Below are positions 1 to 12,212 of a stretch of DNA of 64,000 bases, in pieces. The DNA lies in assembly GCF_029784155.1 (NCBI RefSeq), contig NC_073693.1:149422843-149486842 (forward strand). The letters are read 5' to 3'. The translations under genes were made by a program, and so were the position numbers. The DNA is from Uranotaenia lowii. Its lineage: Eukaryota; Arthropoda; Insecta; Diptera; Culicidae. Under the pieces are notes generated by a model that did not search any database, was not told the origin of the DNA, and was given only the letters and a program-made list of their open reading frames with translations. The first letter of the stretch is position 1; each line of letters begins with the position of its first letter.

Positions 1-1023
1 ATTCAGGAAAAATGTTCAGTTAGGCTTTCGCTTTTCTAAATTGCCGGGCCTTACGCTTAACCCCTGCCATAAGATTTTGTACAGCCACCTTGTCCACCTT
101 CTTCGTCGTAGAAATCCAGTACTGAACTTGCCTTGAGCGCCCTTAGCATTTTTTGGTCTTCTTTAGGTTCCACTTGACAATAGCCCAGTATTTCTCAATT
201 GGGCGGAGCTCTGGCGTGTTGGGAGGGTTCTTGTCCTAGGGAACCACCTGCTCGTTTTTGGCGGCGTACCACTCCATGGCCTTTTAACCGTAATGGCAAG
301 ATGCCAAATCCGGCAAAAACAGTACGGAAAACCGTGTTTCTTCAGAAAAGGCAGCAGACGTTTATTCAAACACTGTTTCACGTAATTTTCTTGGTTGACA
401 GTCCCGGAAGTGAAAATGTTGCTTTCCAAGCCACAGGTACAGAGGGCTTGACAAACCAGATATTTATTCGCGAACTTTGACAGTTTCATGTGCTTGAAAA
501 TATCTGCTCACTTTCCTCTTTCTTTTGCCGTATAAAACTCCTGTCCCGGAAGCTGCTTGTTTTCGGCTTTGACGTAGGTTTCGTCGTCCATCACCACGCA
601 GTCAAACTTCGTCAGCATCGTCGTGTACAGCCTCCGGGATCGCGCTTTGGGCGTTGTATTTTGTTTATTATCGCGATTTGGAGTCACTACCTTCTTGTAA
701 GTCGATAGTCCGGCTCGTTTTTTGGCTCGATGCACGGTTGTAGACGATACACCCAGCTTATTTGCGGCATCTCGGAGAGAAAGGTTAGGGTTTCGCTTGA
801 AACTACCGGCAACTCTCTTTGTCGTCTCAGCGGCTCCCGTTTTCGATTCCCCCCCGATCCAGACTTCCTGGCTGTCGACAAACGTTCCCCAAACACTTTA
901 ATTATATTTGTAACGGGTGATTTGGCAACTTTGAGCAATTTTGCCAGCTTTGCGTGCGAGTAGCTCGGATTTTCGCGATGCGCGAGCAAAATTTTGATAC
1001 GCCGCTCTTCTTCCTTGGACGGC
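1..1023 (-). pseudogene. DD37E mariner transposase pseudogene
   Basis: Decayed cut-and-paste transposase, acting in the nucleus on its own terminal repeats when intact. The start ATG at 1023 opens MPSKEEERRIKILLAHRE, followed by an N-terminal helix-turn-helix region. The first catalytic aspartate is in VVMDDETYVKA near 580. The second is in LPDLASCHYG near 310 (family usually FWPD). The glutamate is in RPIEKYW near 195. I count 37 residues between second D and E, which defines DD37E. Two in-frame stops lie in that interval (TAA after the CHYG motif, TAG before DKNPPN). Frameshifts are seen near 780 and 330. The C-terminal AVQNLM motif near 75 is shared with copy 3. The C-terminus runs off the window. 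Confidence 0.85.
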
Positions 1024-1168
1024 ATTTTGAAAACTAAAGAGTGAATTCCAAAATCAAAATAGGAGCAACATTCTATACACACACACACACCTTCAAAATG
1101 AGGGGTGTTCAGGTTTTTCAAATGCAAAATTGAAAGAAATACCAAATTTTGACCGTACCACCCTTTAT
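1..1168 (-). mobile_element. Tc1/mariner DNA transposon, DD37E type, copy 1 (cut by window start)
   Basis: A degenerate mariner transposon on the minus strand. The transposase reads from about 1023 down to the window edge, so the far end is missing. The 5' terminus lies near 1168, where the inward sequence begins TAAAGGGTGGTACGG; copy 2 ends with a similar TAAAGGGTG, which supports both boundaries. A TA dinucleotide adjoins the end, as expected for this superfamily. The first ~80 bp (990-1071) recur at 40101-40181. The element is dead because its transposase is broken. Confidence 0.85.
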
Positions 1169-1949
1169 ACTAAATTTTGTTGCAATGATTTTCAAAATTG
1201 TTCTCCAATAAACTGTGATATTTCATCTTCTTTCCTAACCCTGCCATTACATGGGGTTTATGTTTCATATTTTCAACCTAACATAACACATTAAGGAACA
1301 CTTAAACATACAAGCTTGAAATTGCCAAAATTTGTACTGTGTACGCATGATATGCTTCTTTTATTCAACTATCCAAAAAATATTTACTTTCATGATTAAA
1401 TAATCACCCGCAAATTGCAACATTGGGAAATATAAAGTTTATATTAAAAATATGCTCATATGCTTATGATCTCCAGTTTGACTGGCTCTTTCACAAGCAA
1501 AAAGAGGTTTTCATAAAATATCAATAAGTCACTCAAACGCAACCAATTTACTAATCAAAGCTTGTGGGGAATAATGGGCATTATAATGTGGGGTATCGTA
1601 GGCCACCTATATTTTGGTGATATCATACACATTCATAACTTAAAACAAACATTTCTTATCTAGGCAGTGTTTTATGCCAAATATAAGTTATGAATAATAT
1701 TCTGTCTAATAATCTGAACACAATAGAGACAAACCTAAATCCTATATGATAAGCGAGTCAGGTTTTTGAATCAATTCGATTATATACAACTCTCTATTTT
1801 GTTTCCTCATCTGATATTGCTTCAATTTAACCTAATGAACCAAACCAACCAAAAAAAAAACACAAAATGTGTTGTAAATTTTTTTTATTAATGCCTCCAA
1901 AACGATTTTTTTAATAAATTTTATTAAAATGATCATGAAAAGGTTTTTG
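1169..1949. other. AT-rich spacer, nothing recognised
   Basis: AT-rich sequence with short homopolymers. No long ORF, tRNA-like box or inverted repeat was seen. Confidence 0.5.
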
Positions 1950-2190
1950 GAAACCTTGAATACATTTTTAAATCTGTGTACAAATTTGATGAAAATATTT
2001 CTTTTGTTATTTTTTATTTGATTTCTTTGAGTATTTTCTGGATTTTGATAAAATTTGCCCGGTTATTGCCCGAATTTTGGTCGTCAATTTCGAAATCAAA
2101 TGCTCGGATTTTGCCAAGTTTTTATATAAAATTGCCTGGATTTTCTGGCTCGGATACATGCTGAAAGAGTTCGGGCAACTGTAGCTTATC
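1950..2190 (-). repeat. CCGG-motif MITE-like module, fragment
   Basis: Contains spaced motifs such as GCCCGGTTATTGCCCG, GCTCGGATTTTGCC and TTGCCTGGATTTTC within AT-rich DNA. The same pattern occurs at 6050-6320, 17383-17770, 21370-21800, 27170-27230 and 49735-49930. Here it lies in the opposite orientation to the best-bounded copy at 17383-17770. I see no protein-coding content. Boundaries are approximate and no TSD was found for this copy. Confidence 0.45.
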
Positions 2191-2861
2191 TCAAATTAAA
2201 TATTTAGAAAAGAATCGCGAAGATTGCCAATTAAAACGGAACAACAAACCTGTTATCGCACTTCGTTAGAAAATCTTACAAAATGTTACTTGAAGATTTT
2301 TTTTTATCATGTTAAAATGTTTCCCACACGAAAACAATCATAATAAAAATATTTTTTTCCAATACGTCAGTCGTTTGAGTATAATATGAACTTCTTGATT
2401 CCATATTTTCAAAGCAAAAGTAAACTCTCATTTTTTTTAGAAAAAGTTTTCCAGATAGTTTGTTTCGGGTTCACTTGATCCCTCGAGTCCGAAAAGGTAA
2501 ATTTCTCTTCTAAATGGATGTTGATCATTGCTAACCACAAAATTATTAATATTTATCCAATAATTTATAATTTTCGAAAACTTCCTGATAAAAAGGACTC
2601 AAGTGATTTTATCTGAAAATAAGAAATTCGCGCCTTTAAGTATGCATTGAATATAGCGTAGTAGACAACTTTTATGATCCTTTTTTTTGACATTTATAAG
2701 CTGTGAATTGAAAGCAAAAAATAAAGTTATAAAAGTCAATAATGGAACTTTTGTTTTCAAATTTTGCACGACTTTTGCCAGACCTTAGGGCAAGGATCAA
2801 GTGTCAAATCTATTTTTTCTAAATTGAATTTGTCTTGATACATTTTCGTACCTGAAACAGG
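2191..2861. other. AT-rich spacer
   Basis: No gene recognised. Short pieces resembling the GATCAAG motif of the end near 3290 occur at about 2473 and 2782, possibly eroded parts of one inverted-repeat element. Confidence 0.35.
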
Positions 2862-3052
2862 TCACATTATCGAAGGTTATGGGAAGTATTCGAGAAAACA
2901 TGAGATATCAAAGAAAGAAAGAACATAAGCCATAAGTATCATTACAGACGTTGTATCTTTTTCGAGAAATTTATAATATTTACAGCTTGTTCTTTCTTTT
3001 ATTGATATCTCATGTTTCTGTAATACTTTCCATCCCCTTCGAAAATGTGATC
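2862..3052. repeat. Imperfect inverted repeat with ~65-bp arms
   Basis: The left arm (2862-2926: GTCACATTATCGAAGG ... AAAGAAAGAACA) pairs with the right arm (2987-3052: TGTTCTTTCTTTTATTG ... CGAAAATGTGATC). The loop is ~60 nt. It looks like the core of a foldback or MITE copy, but outer ends and a TSD could not be fixed. Confidence 0.5.
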
Positions 3053-3999
3053 AAAGTCTTTTTAATGAAGGTTCATGTCTCATTTGACTTTCAAAATATC
3101 ACAATTTTTTAGCCAGACGAAAACGCTTCTAGTTCATCTGCGGGTTCATGTATCGACCTAACCTTTGCAGCATATAAACTTGAAATTACACGCTGTCAGA
3201 AAATGTAAAAGACGGCATTCTGCAAATGTTTTTCCAAAAAGTTATAATGAATTTGAGAAAAAGGGATCAAGTATCCCCATTCTCCCCTTATTCTGTGGTT
3301 CAAACTAAAAAGTTTGCAACGACTACACAGGGGAACAGCATTGTTGGTGCCTATGTTTCAATACCTGATTTTGTAAGATTCTGGCGTTCTGAATTCAAAA
3401 CATTTCACATGATCAGTTTAGGGTACAATCGATCTTTCATAACTGATAAACCAATAAACCTTCATAGAAACCAAAAGCTGAACTTCAATCAATTAACTAA
3501 TCATCGTTCAGTCAAGGGCTCAGTAATTACCAAGATTTTCTTTTATTAAAGATATAACGCTTTCAAAAAGTTGAATTCCAAAAATAAGATTACAACTTCC
3601 TCTGACATATTTTTTAAAAAAGTTTTTGAATATTGGATATTAAAGTATTTAACTCATTCAACAACTTTGTTAAAGGTAGTGAAATGATTTGCCTTTTGGG
3701 TTTAAAAATATCAAGGACTCAATTAAGTTGAATTTTTCTATAAAATATCATCAACATTGTCGTTTTTTGCAGGTTTAGAAAAAATTAAAAAAAGAAAACT
3801 TCCATAACTTTTTTTCACTGTTCGTACAATTAATATGAGCTTTCATGTGCTTTTTCACTAATGACTTCAGCATAAAGCAGCCCACTGTCAATCTTGCAGA
3901 GATCGATCCTTTTGCTTCGATTTTTAAGATGGATCGAACCTGGAATCATTCAGCTGAATCGATCTTGGGAATCGATCTTTTCGAGAAGATCGAACAATC
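3053..3999. other. AT-rich spacer with one candidate element end
   Basis: At 3265-3291 the sequence GGGATCAAGTATCCCC is followed by ATTCTCCCCTTA, which looks like one end of an inverted-repeat element. A matching opposite end was not found. Open frames here look random. Confidence 0.35.
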
Positions 4000-4482
4000 C
4001 TGGTGCGGACATGCACCGGAACGCTGAACTTATTCTTGGGCGTAAAACACAAGTTGTCGGGGATCTGTTTGGAGTCGGCCTTCACATATGTTTCGTCGTC
4101 CATGATGCAGCATTCAACTTTCGTCAGCATGTTGAGGTTCAACTTCCTGGCACGGGCCTATTATACTTTGAACATTCGAAGCCTTGGCCTTCTGGACAAA
4201 ACTTCGGCTTAGCTGCAGCTTCTTAGCCACATCCCGAACGGAGGGTTTCGGTTGAAGGCCCGAACTACGCGGTTGTGATTTTTGGTGTTGTACGGAATAT
4301 TTTTTTCCTTCACTTCTGGGCTTCCGATCAGTGGTCAATAGTTCTTCGAACCGCTTAATCACTCGCAACACCGTGGAATTCGCTAATCCCAACGTTTTAG
4401 CGATGCAACGATGCGAGAGATCCTTGTTCTCTTGATGAATGCGCAAGATTTCAACATGCACGAGCTGTTATTTCGACTCCAT
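4000..4482 (-). pseudogene. Mariner transposase N-terminal fragment
   Basis: The likely start at 4482 reads MESK and then hits a TAA stop; the frame continues as QLVHVEILRIHQENKDLSHR. Two helix-turn-helix segments are visible: around CIAKTLGLANSTVLRVIKRF, then around SVRDVAKKLQLSRSFV. After a frame change near 4140 the first catalytic aspartate appears in CCIMDDETYVKADSKQIP. Second D and E are absent. Without a catalytic triad it cannot be active. It differs clearly from copy 1, so it is a separate lineage. Confidence 0.8.
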
Positions 4483-4619
4483 TTCCGCGAGTTTTGATCA
4501 CAGGACTTTAAAACTTGCAGGATGTAAACAATGCACTATGAACTAAATCCAACCGAATTTTCATCAAATTCTACCCAACGGTTTAAAAGTTAGAGCAATT
4601 TCATCGTGGACACCCTTTA
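4000..4619 (-). mobile_element. Tc1/mariner element copy 2 (3'-truncated)
   Basis: Minus-strand mariner remnant. Its end at 4619 reads inward as ATAAAGGGTGTCCACG, sharing TAAAGGGTG with the end of copy 1 at 1168. Homology stops near 4000, soon after the first catalytic aspartate, so the 3' half is missing. The sequence next to the break (3900-3990) is rich in GATCGAT-type motifs and is not transposase. Confidence 0.75.
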
Positions 4620-4673
4620 TGTAAGGCGACATTAGATAAACTACGGTATAAAAATACATTTCCTTGTTTCAAA

Positions 4674-5466
4674 CCACCGGCCAAGCTGCCCGACTGTAAG
4701 CCGCTGTGCGTGTGTATGTAAGCAGGCAATAGAAAAAAGAGGTGCAAGGTGTTCTAACAAATCAGGATTTGTCCTGATTTTCGAAAGATTGCCCTGATTT
4801 TTAAACTGTCCTGATTTGTCCTGAATTTTTGAAAAATGGTCTTTAAATGTACTAAATTGTCCTGATTTTCAAAAAAATATCTAAACTGTAATTGAATTTA
4901 TAGCTGAATTATCTGGATATCGAACAAATCTGTTAAAAAATAGGTATATTAATGTTCTGTTTAGATGATATTGAAATGGTGATTTTCCATGTAAACTGCA
5001 GGCCAGCCAAGATTCTGCTCGCCTCAGTGCATAATTAAAAGCGTCTACAATACCAGTATTTCGCCTTTATTTATGTAATATAATACGAAATTGTGATGTC
5101 CTGAAAAATCCAGATTTGTTCTTCATTAAGTCCTGATTTTTAACAATCCACCTGGCATCCCAGATAGAAAAGCAAAGCAAAAAAGTTTCTGCTATCTAAT
5201 TCCCATTCCCATCATAAGAAAAGCCTTTGTATGGGACAATCTCACTGGCCCGTGACACAAAGATTATGACAATTAACCTGCGATCTCTAACTGACTCAAG
5301 TAGTACACTGGTTAAGTAGCCGGATTGATAAGTCGAAAGTAAAAAATTGTAGTGAGTTTGATTCTCACTTTCCAAAAAAAAAATTATTTTCTTTTTTCAT
5401 GTTTCTGGGATGAATTTTCCAATGGAATGAAAAACCTATTATATGTTTTTCTTGTTTCGCTTGAAT
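4674..5466 (+). mobile_element. SINE family C, copy 1, interrupted
   Basis: Matches the reverse complement of 37783-38213. Shared landmarks are CCGGCCAAGCTGCCCG (4679), a tRNA-like segment with an ACACTGGTTAAG A-box region and GAGTTTGATTCTCAC B-box region (about 5294-5372), TTTCTGGGATGAATT (5402) and a 3' tail TTTTTCTTGTTTCGCTTGAAT (5446-5466; split here as TTTTTCTTG and TTTCGCTTGAAT). About 430 bp near 4735-5165 have no counterpart in the other copy and contain recurring CCTGATTT motifs, so they are probably an insertion. Non-coding. Confidence 0.65.
4735..5165. repeat. Insert with repeated CCTGATTT motifs
   Basis: Six or more TCCTGATTT or close variants lie between 4760 and 4870, with another near 5130 and CACCTGGCATCCCAG at the right edge. 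It disrupts SINE copy C1 relative to C2. No ORF. No clear TSD found. Confidence 0.4.
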
Positions 5467-6610
5467 AATTGTATCATGTATCATTTTGCTAGGGAGCTCG
5501 AATCTTTAGGCCAAGCCAGTGGTCGAAATAACAATCATATCACCTTTGGCGCAATGCACGTTTCAGCACATTTTCGGCATAGATTTAGCTCTGACCGTTA
5601 CTGAAATTTTGCAACCTTTTCTTCGGGCGCGGATAATGTTATCCTAACTCATGGCCGTAGGAACGGGGGGGGGGGGGGGGGGGGTTGGTGGTTAAACACC
5701 CCCACCCCCTCCCCCCCATGAAGGTCCAGAGATGCCAAGTGATTTTTTTTACTAAACATAAAATTTGAATTTTATATCAAATTTTGATGAACTACTTAAA
5801 TGATTCAAGAGTAACAATAGTGTGACAATATCCAAAACCTCGAAATCTCATTCTAGGACCACAATTCTACAACAGTTTTTCAAAAAATTTCTCACTTGTT
5901 GATAGTAATCGAGTTCCAAATATTGAATCCCAATGAAGCTAGACTACGCTTACCGGATTGTTCGTATTTTGACCAGATTTTCTCACTCTTTTTGCAAAAT
6001 CAAACGAAAATTTCAATTGATTCCTTAAAATTATGTTTCTTGTGTCCAAATAATTTTTTTAAACAAATTTAATCAAAAAAACATAAACAACTTTTTGGAA
6101 GCCTGATTCTTCCAATGATTCTGAATCGCCTGATGTGTTTCGAAAAAAAAAAAATATAAACAGTATTCCATGTGTTTTTCTTTTTTATTTTAATGGAATA
6201 ATTGCGAAATTTGCCTGCATATTTGACGGATTTTAAAGAAATACTTGAAATAATAACCCTTATTTCACATGGTTTTAGAATAAAATTGCCTGGATTTGCC
6301 CAGCCCATATACTTGCGGAAAAATATCTAGTAAGTATCGAGTTTATTTTTCATGATTTTCAGTTTAGATCATCATTGGTATAGAATCTTGATTTCAACAT
6401 TGGTGTTGCATTTCAATCTAAAATAAGATGAATTTTCCATATTCAAAACTCTTAATTACGGAATATGAAAAAAAATATTTGAAATTCAAACCACTTTTAA
6501 GATTTGGATCTGGAATTGTTATCCTAAATTTATGTCCAGAGTTGAAACATAAGAAAGTTTCATGAGTCCAGAATTGAAAAATATGTAAACATTTCGTCAT
6601 TCACAGTTTT

Positions 6611-8883
6611 ATTCAAATTTTTCAAGTTCAATTGCTTGAGCTTGAGCTTGAGCTTGCTATCAACTACGGTCCACCTGCGGCCCCAACTGGCCAATGGCAT
6701 AATGGTTGCACTCCGTGATTGGTTCGCGATAATCAACATTGCACAATGAACCAAATGAAAGGTGCTGGGAACAAGCAACACAATCTCACTGTACAGTTTT
6801 GAGAATCTCAATCTTTAATATGAACCAATAACGACGCCGGCCAAGTCCATGTAGTCGATAGAGGGAAAGGAAGTGCAGCACATGTGATGATTTGTTTTGC
6901 GGAGACCGGCTGTACGCCATCCCTCCACAAATCTCACGCTGAATGTTTTGGGGTAAAGGTAATGTGGCATGGAAATCACCTTGGTAAGTGATGTGGCCAC
7001 TAAAACCTAAGCTCCTAAGCTCCTAAGTTTCCTAATGAAACTCCTATTCGCTTCTAAACATTCCTTGATTTTCAAGTTTATTTTTGGTAATTACCATTCT
7101 TTTAGCTACAAATTGTGAAAAAAAAGAGCCCAACACCCTTAGTTCGACTTTTCTAAACTTTCTCATCACTATCTAAACGTAGGGCACAATCTTGAATTTA
7201 GTTTCCGTAACATATATATATATATAGTTTATTTTGTTTTAAAATACTTCAATCTTTAATGTTGAATAAATAAATTTGTTTTGTGGCACAACCAAAATCT
7301 CAGGTAAATTATTTATTCCTATCAGTTTTTAACCAAACCTTAAACAATATAAACCTTTCCGGGTTTATTGAAGTGATGCTGCCGAATGCAGTCAAAATTG
7401 ACTAACGAATACTCATTACAGTTTTTATAACTTATTTATGGCTGTCAAAATTAAATTAATTATCACAAAGCAGCTTTTTGAGATAAGGAACAAGGCTGAT
7501 GTGATATCACATAAGAGACCGCGAAGAAATCTAAGCCAGAAAAAAAACAAAAATCCGGTCTTTCCTATCTTAAACCACTGGACCAAATTCTTCAAATTCG
7601 ATATCCTTGAGTTACCGAGAGTGTTGTGCTTAGAATAAAGATCTATTAATAAATTCACAATTATCAAATTTACAGTGATAAATGATAAAACAAAATTGGT
7701 ATTCATGATGTGTGAGAATTCATTTTTCAACGCTGTTCCTTGATAAATACGATTAAATGTTTTGTTATTCAATATCTCCTTTCGCTTCAAGCGAAGTTAT
7801 GTTAATTATGTTCAATAATAAAGAAAGGAGTGATTTGGATAACGTCCGCACTTCAGGGTGGATGTTCAAGATTTAGGTTTTGAATTGCCAGAAAAAAAGG
7901 GATTTCAATTCATTGTTAAAAAACGAGACGGGCCAAGTCATTAAAATGTTAAGGATGGAGAAGTATAAAGTGTAAAAAAGTATACTTAGACGTATACTTG
8001 AAATCAACAATAAAATCTTTGTCGTTTTAGGCATTTGATTTACGTTCTTATTGCATTCTTATTGCATCACAATTATCTTCATTCACCATTAACGCTTCCG
8101 ATTCATCACTGTGATCCAAAACGTGTGCCTGTGTTATATTTTAGCCCCTCCAACCATGGACACAGATTTCACTCACTCGAAAACAATCGATTTTTCATAC
8201 ACAGCTAATTTAAAAATACTTTCTCTTGCAGTAAATAACTTATTTCTGTCAGTTGGATATTACATTGAGAGATTATAAAATGAAAATAGACACGAATTCC
8301 ACTAGCTGGTAAAGTGTCATAAATAAAAACAAAACCAAATAAAATGTTGGATTTGGTTGTAATCCGATTCAATGGGTCATTTTTTATAGATTTATCATTT
8401 GAAAACTATCTCCATATTGTTAAATTTTAAAATCTTCTTGTGCAATCATTGTTAGTAAGGATATTATTTTTTTCCGTAGAAACATAGTTGAAATTCTTTG
8501 AAGATTTCATCTTCATAAAAAGGCGGAAGGCAAAAATTCTATGAACATTTAGAATACAAATTAAAATATCACTTAAATCGAAATAAGGAATATAATACTC
8601 ATCTGTCTGTATGCAGAATGTTTGACTTCAGTCGATACCATCCATGCATGCACAATGCATTTCATCTGAGGAACTGTGATCCCTTAATTTCAAGTGGCCG
8701 CTTCTTGAAGAAAAGCCTCGCAGTGCACAGCTTTGTCCGGTCTGCATTACCTTAATTTAAAATTCTTAACAGGGTCGAAACTTAACTATAAGAAATTTTC
8801 TTGAAAATGTTTGCTGTCAGAAAAAACTTCGTCTTCTTTTTACGAGCACCGCCTACCCATTCAAATTTTTCAAGTTCAATTGC
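6611..8883 (-). mobile_element. 2.2-kb insertion flanked by 25-bp direct repeats
   Basis: The 25 bases at 6611-6635 (ATTCAAATTT...TTCAATTGC) recur exactly at 8859-8883, while the uninterrupted hAT-like copies have no such duplication. The insert begins with a (TTGAGC)n run at 6636-6656, which on the minus strand is a (CAAGCT)n 3' tail. That suggests a target-primed retroelement inserted on the minus strand. No reverse transcriptase is recognisable, so it may be 5'-truncated or itself composite. Open frames inside look random in composition. Confidence 0.6.
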
Positions 8884-9567
8884 GAATAAATAATTGAAAA
8901 AAAAAATCATATTGAAAACCATAAGTTCAAATTGAAATAAAAAATTTCTGGTCAAGGGTTCTGATACAAATTTCGCTTTTTGGTTTCAAATTCATAGGAT
9001 TTCTTATCCGGAATTTAGATTCAGGCTTAGAATTTGGGTTCAGTATGCAGAATTCAGACTTTAAACTAAAATCCAAGGTTTGTATTCAGATTATGCTCAA
9101 ATTTAAGTTTTATGATCAATATTAAAATAACGATGCTATAATTTCATCAGGGATTCGAATTGAAGGAGATCGCAGTTTCACAACTTTGATTCTTGATTCA
9201 AAATTAAAATTTTAAATTCATCAAAGTCAGATAAGAAACATAAACCTGGTGAAAATCACATGTAAAAAACATGATCTGAAGAATAGAATAAAAAGATGTT
9301 GTTAAGAATTTGTTTTTTTTTTTGAAAAAACTAGATTTTAATTTTGAAAACTTTAATTATAGGATTTGAATTATGGAATATAAAATATTGAATGATAATT
9401 TTTGACATTGTTTTTTATCCTTATGTAAAAATTCAGCTGGATATTTCATTTACAAAAATGCAAGTTTATTGCAGATTCTTCAAAATCAAAGGTTCTAACT
9501 AAGTCTTGAATTTTAAACGAGTTTACAAGAGTAGTAAATAAATATATGTAGCCTACGATGTTTGGCG

Positions 9568-9702
<135 letters not shown>

Positions 9703-10531
9703 AATCTTATTTGAACCGTAAACCCTATTTTTTACTTTTATTTCTCAATATTTGATACATTTTCACCCAATGTTTAAAATGGTCATGCTTATGGTTCAGA
9801 AAAAATTGCTTGCTAAAGTAATAGTGTTTTCGTTTATTAGCAGTGGTAACTTAGTTACCCACGAGTTTTGCCCTAACTGCTGTTTTTGTGTTCGATTATT
9901 AAGAAGTCCACTAGTAGTGCCCTAGGTTTGAACCTCAAGCAGGCGGTTGCAACCCGTAGAATTTGTCAGTGTTAGACCAAGCCCACCAGGCGTTGCTATT
10001 TCGGTCGGTATTTTAGACGTTTTGATCGGTTGCGTTTTTATCTACTTACTGATTTTCGCACCCATTGTTTTTATCCAGGTTGGTATTTATGTTTGTTTAT
10101 TTTCTGATGGCGACGACCGGCTGCGTTGCTACTGGGTTGCTACATAAACGCATCCTGTAACAACTTACTGCTCGAATGCTATTTCTCGAATCAAGTCAGC
10201 GACTGCTGGTGCGATGGTGGGTTGATAGATATGTTGCTGAATGTACTCGATTTGTGGTTTAGCAACCATTGGGTGGGCTTGGTCTTAGGGAGCTATACCA
10301 CAAGTACCCATATTTTTGAATGCGTCATGAACAAAATTGGCAACTCCTAGGACTTATTTTCAAAAATAAATAACTTTTAATGCAAAATAACTTTTAATGC
10401 AAAATAACTTTAACCTGAAAAATTTGTGCTACATTTTTTCACTTGTGTAGGCATTGTTTAAGCAAAAATGTCATTGGGAAAAAATTGTCATCAAACCAGC
10501 ACCCCCCCCCCCCCCCCCCCCTGTCCTAACA

Positions 10532-12212
10532 CATAATATAAACCACAAGAGAAGGTAAAAAGCTTCCTTTTTCGAAATCCGTATACATATTTGAATTCAA
10601 AACCTAAGTTACGGATTGCAGAAGAATGAGACTGTCAAACTGGAGACGCACAATCTTGAGAAAGATTCCAGATAAAAAATAAGCTTTCGTAATTATTGCA
10701 TAAAATCTATTCATCAATCAGCTGGCAACTCTAAGCAATCATGACAGTTTGCATCTTCCGAGCTGAAAAATGACCTGTGATGTTCGCTCTTCCTAAGTCA
10801 GCCACTGTTACAAAGACGCATTGAACTCTTGAAACGGTCCAGAAATTACTTCACCCACTTACCGAATGACCCGACCCGATAGTGATCGTTTGTTTCCTAC
10901 CGTTTGCAAATGTTTCGCCGGACGCCTCAATACTTTTAAAAGGAAATGAAAACGAAAACGACTTTCGGTTCACTCGCTCACTATCCGACGCAATTATTCT
11001 CATAATCTCGCCCAGTCGAAAAAGTGACGCAACTGCTAGAGGCTGAATTATGAACCTTATCCATGCAAATCGAAACGACCCGCAAGATGCGTAAAAAATC
11101 TACACACAAAAAGCTAATGACCATGTGTTGGGGAAACACAAACAAATAAACAACAAAGCTGAATCCACCCAAAAAAAAAATCCGCTATAGTGCCATAAAT
11201 GTGTAATGTGTATAGGATAACAACAATAGATGCATACATTACGCACCGGTCGGTCATTCATTCGATGTCGGTGAATGTTAGAGGTTTTTTTTTATTGTTG
11301 TTGCGATGTCTTTTCAATCACTTCTGTTTTTCTTATGTTACCACCCACTGGTCTGGCCGGGCTCCGATTTTCCAGCATGGTGGTCAGGCAGCGTGGAGTG
11401 ATAATGTGCGTCCGACTTTTTTCACTTTGTTTTGGCCGATTGTTTTTATCTTTGGTTCGAATGCATGGTCAAAAATTGGCACAATCAGCCGGATCAGAGT
11501 GCAATTTTTGTGGAAGCCAGTTTAAAAAGCGAGTGAGCGAGTGGCCACAAACACATAAACATCAAAACATCAACAACAACAAAAAAGTGCCTTTAATTCA
11601 TCTCCCCATGATCGTGTAAGGGTATCAGACAGAGCTGGAAACAACAACAGAAACTGAAGCAATGTGACATAATGCCGATACCTCGATACTGTAACACTTA
11701 GTTTGCCACCGATAAATCTTCGATCGCACATTACGTACCCATGAAGAATGGGTTACGGTGCCATTAATATATGTTATTGTGCTTTTTTCGGCCACAAATT
11801 ATAGGTGTAGCTTTTGTTGTTCGAAGTACAGATCAGCTCCCAAAAGTAAGTTACGATCGGGATTGATTTAAGAATTTAATGACACGAGAAATCTGGTTCA
11901 TTGAGGCTTTTGGTCGTAGATTATATAGCAGATTTCAGGCAACGAGTTAAAAATCCTGTTTTCATGATAAATCAATATATGCTGCAGGTATCTTTTTTGT
12001 ATTTGCCGTACGCGATGAAATTCTAGAGCTGTAACAAATATTCGGCAGGCTGAACTCTTGGGTTAAAAATGTAAGCTGACCAAGCATTTGGCCCAACAAA
12101 TAGTTCATGAAAAGTATTCGGCTGATTCGTCATTATATTTTTCCCAGTAATGCATAGTAACATATAAAATTGATATTGTAACCTCGTCTTTAATTTTTCA
12201 AATGTTGCTGGA
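10532..12212. other. Low-copy spacer, relatively GC-rich at 10740-11700
   Basis: No gene recognised. The part from about 10740 to 11700 is less AT-rich, has few homopolymers, and shares no repeats with the rest of the window. That fits unique intergenic or intronic DNA, possibly regulatory. Small ORFs here have no recognisable domains. Confidence 0.4.

Noticed and set aside
3226..3549. 107-codon ORF
   Set aside because: It runs over the inverted-repeat end near 3265-3291 and has no recognisable domain.
7425..7790. 121-codon ORF with hydrophobic segments
   Set aside because: Composition follows AT-rich codons; the opposite strand is open too, and it lies within an insertion with no homology.
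9840..10340. ORFs of 66 and 74 codons and a weak tRNA-like A/B box arrangement
   Set aside because: No domain or composition support; the A and B boxes are ~100 bp apart without a foldable tRNA.
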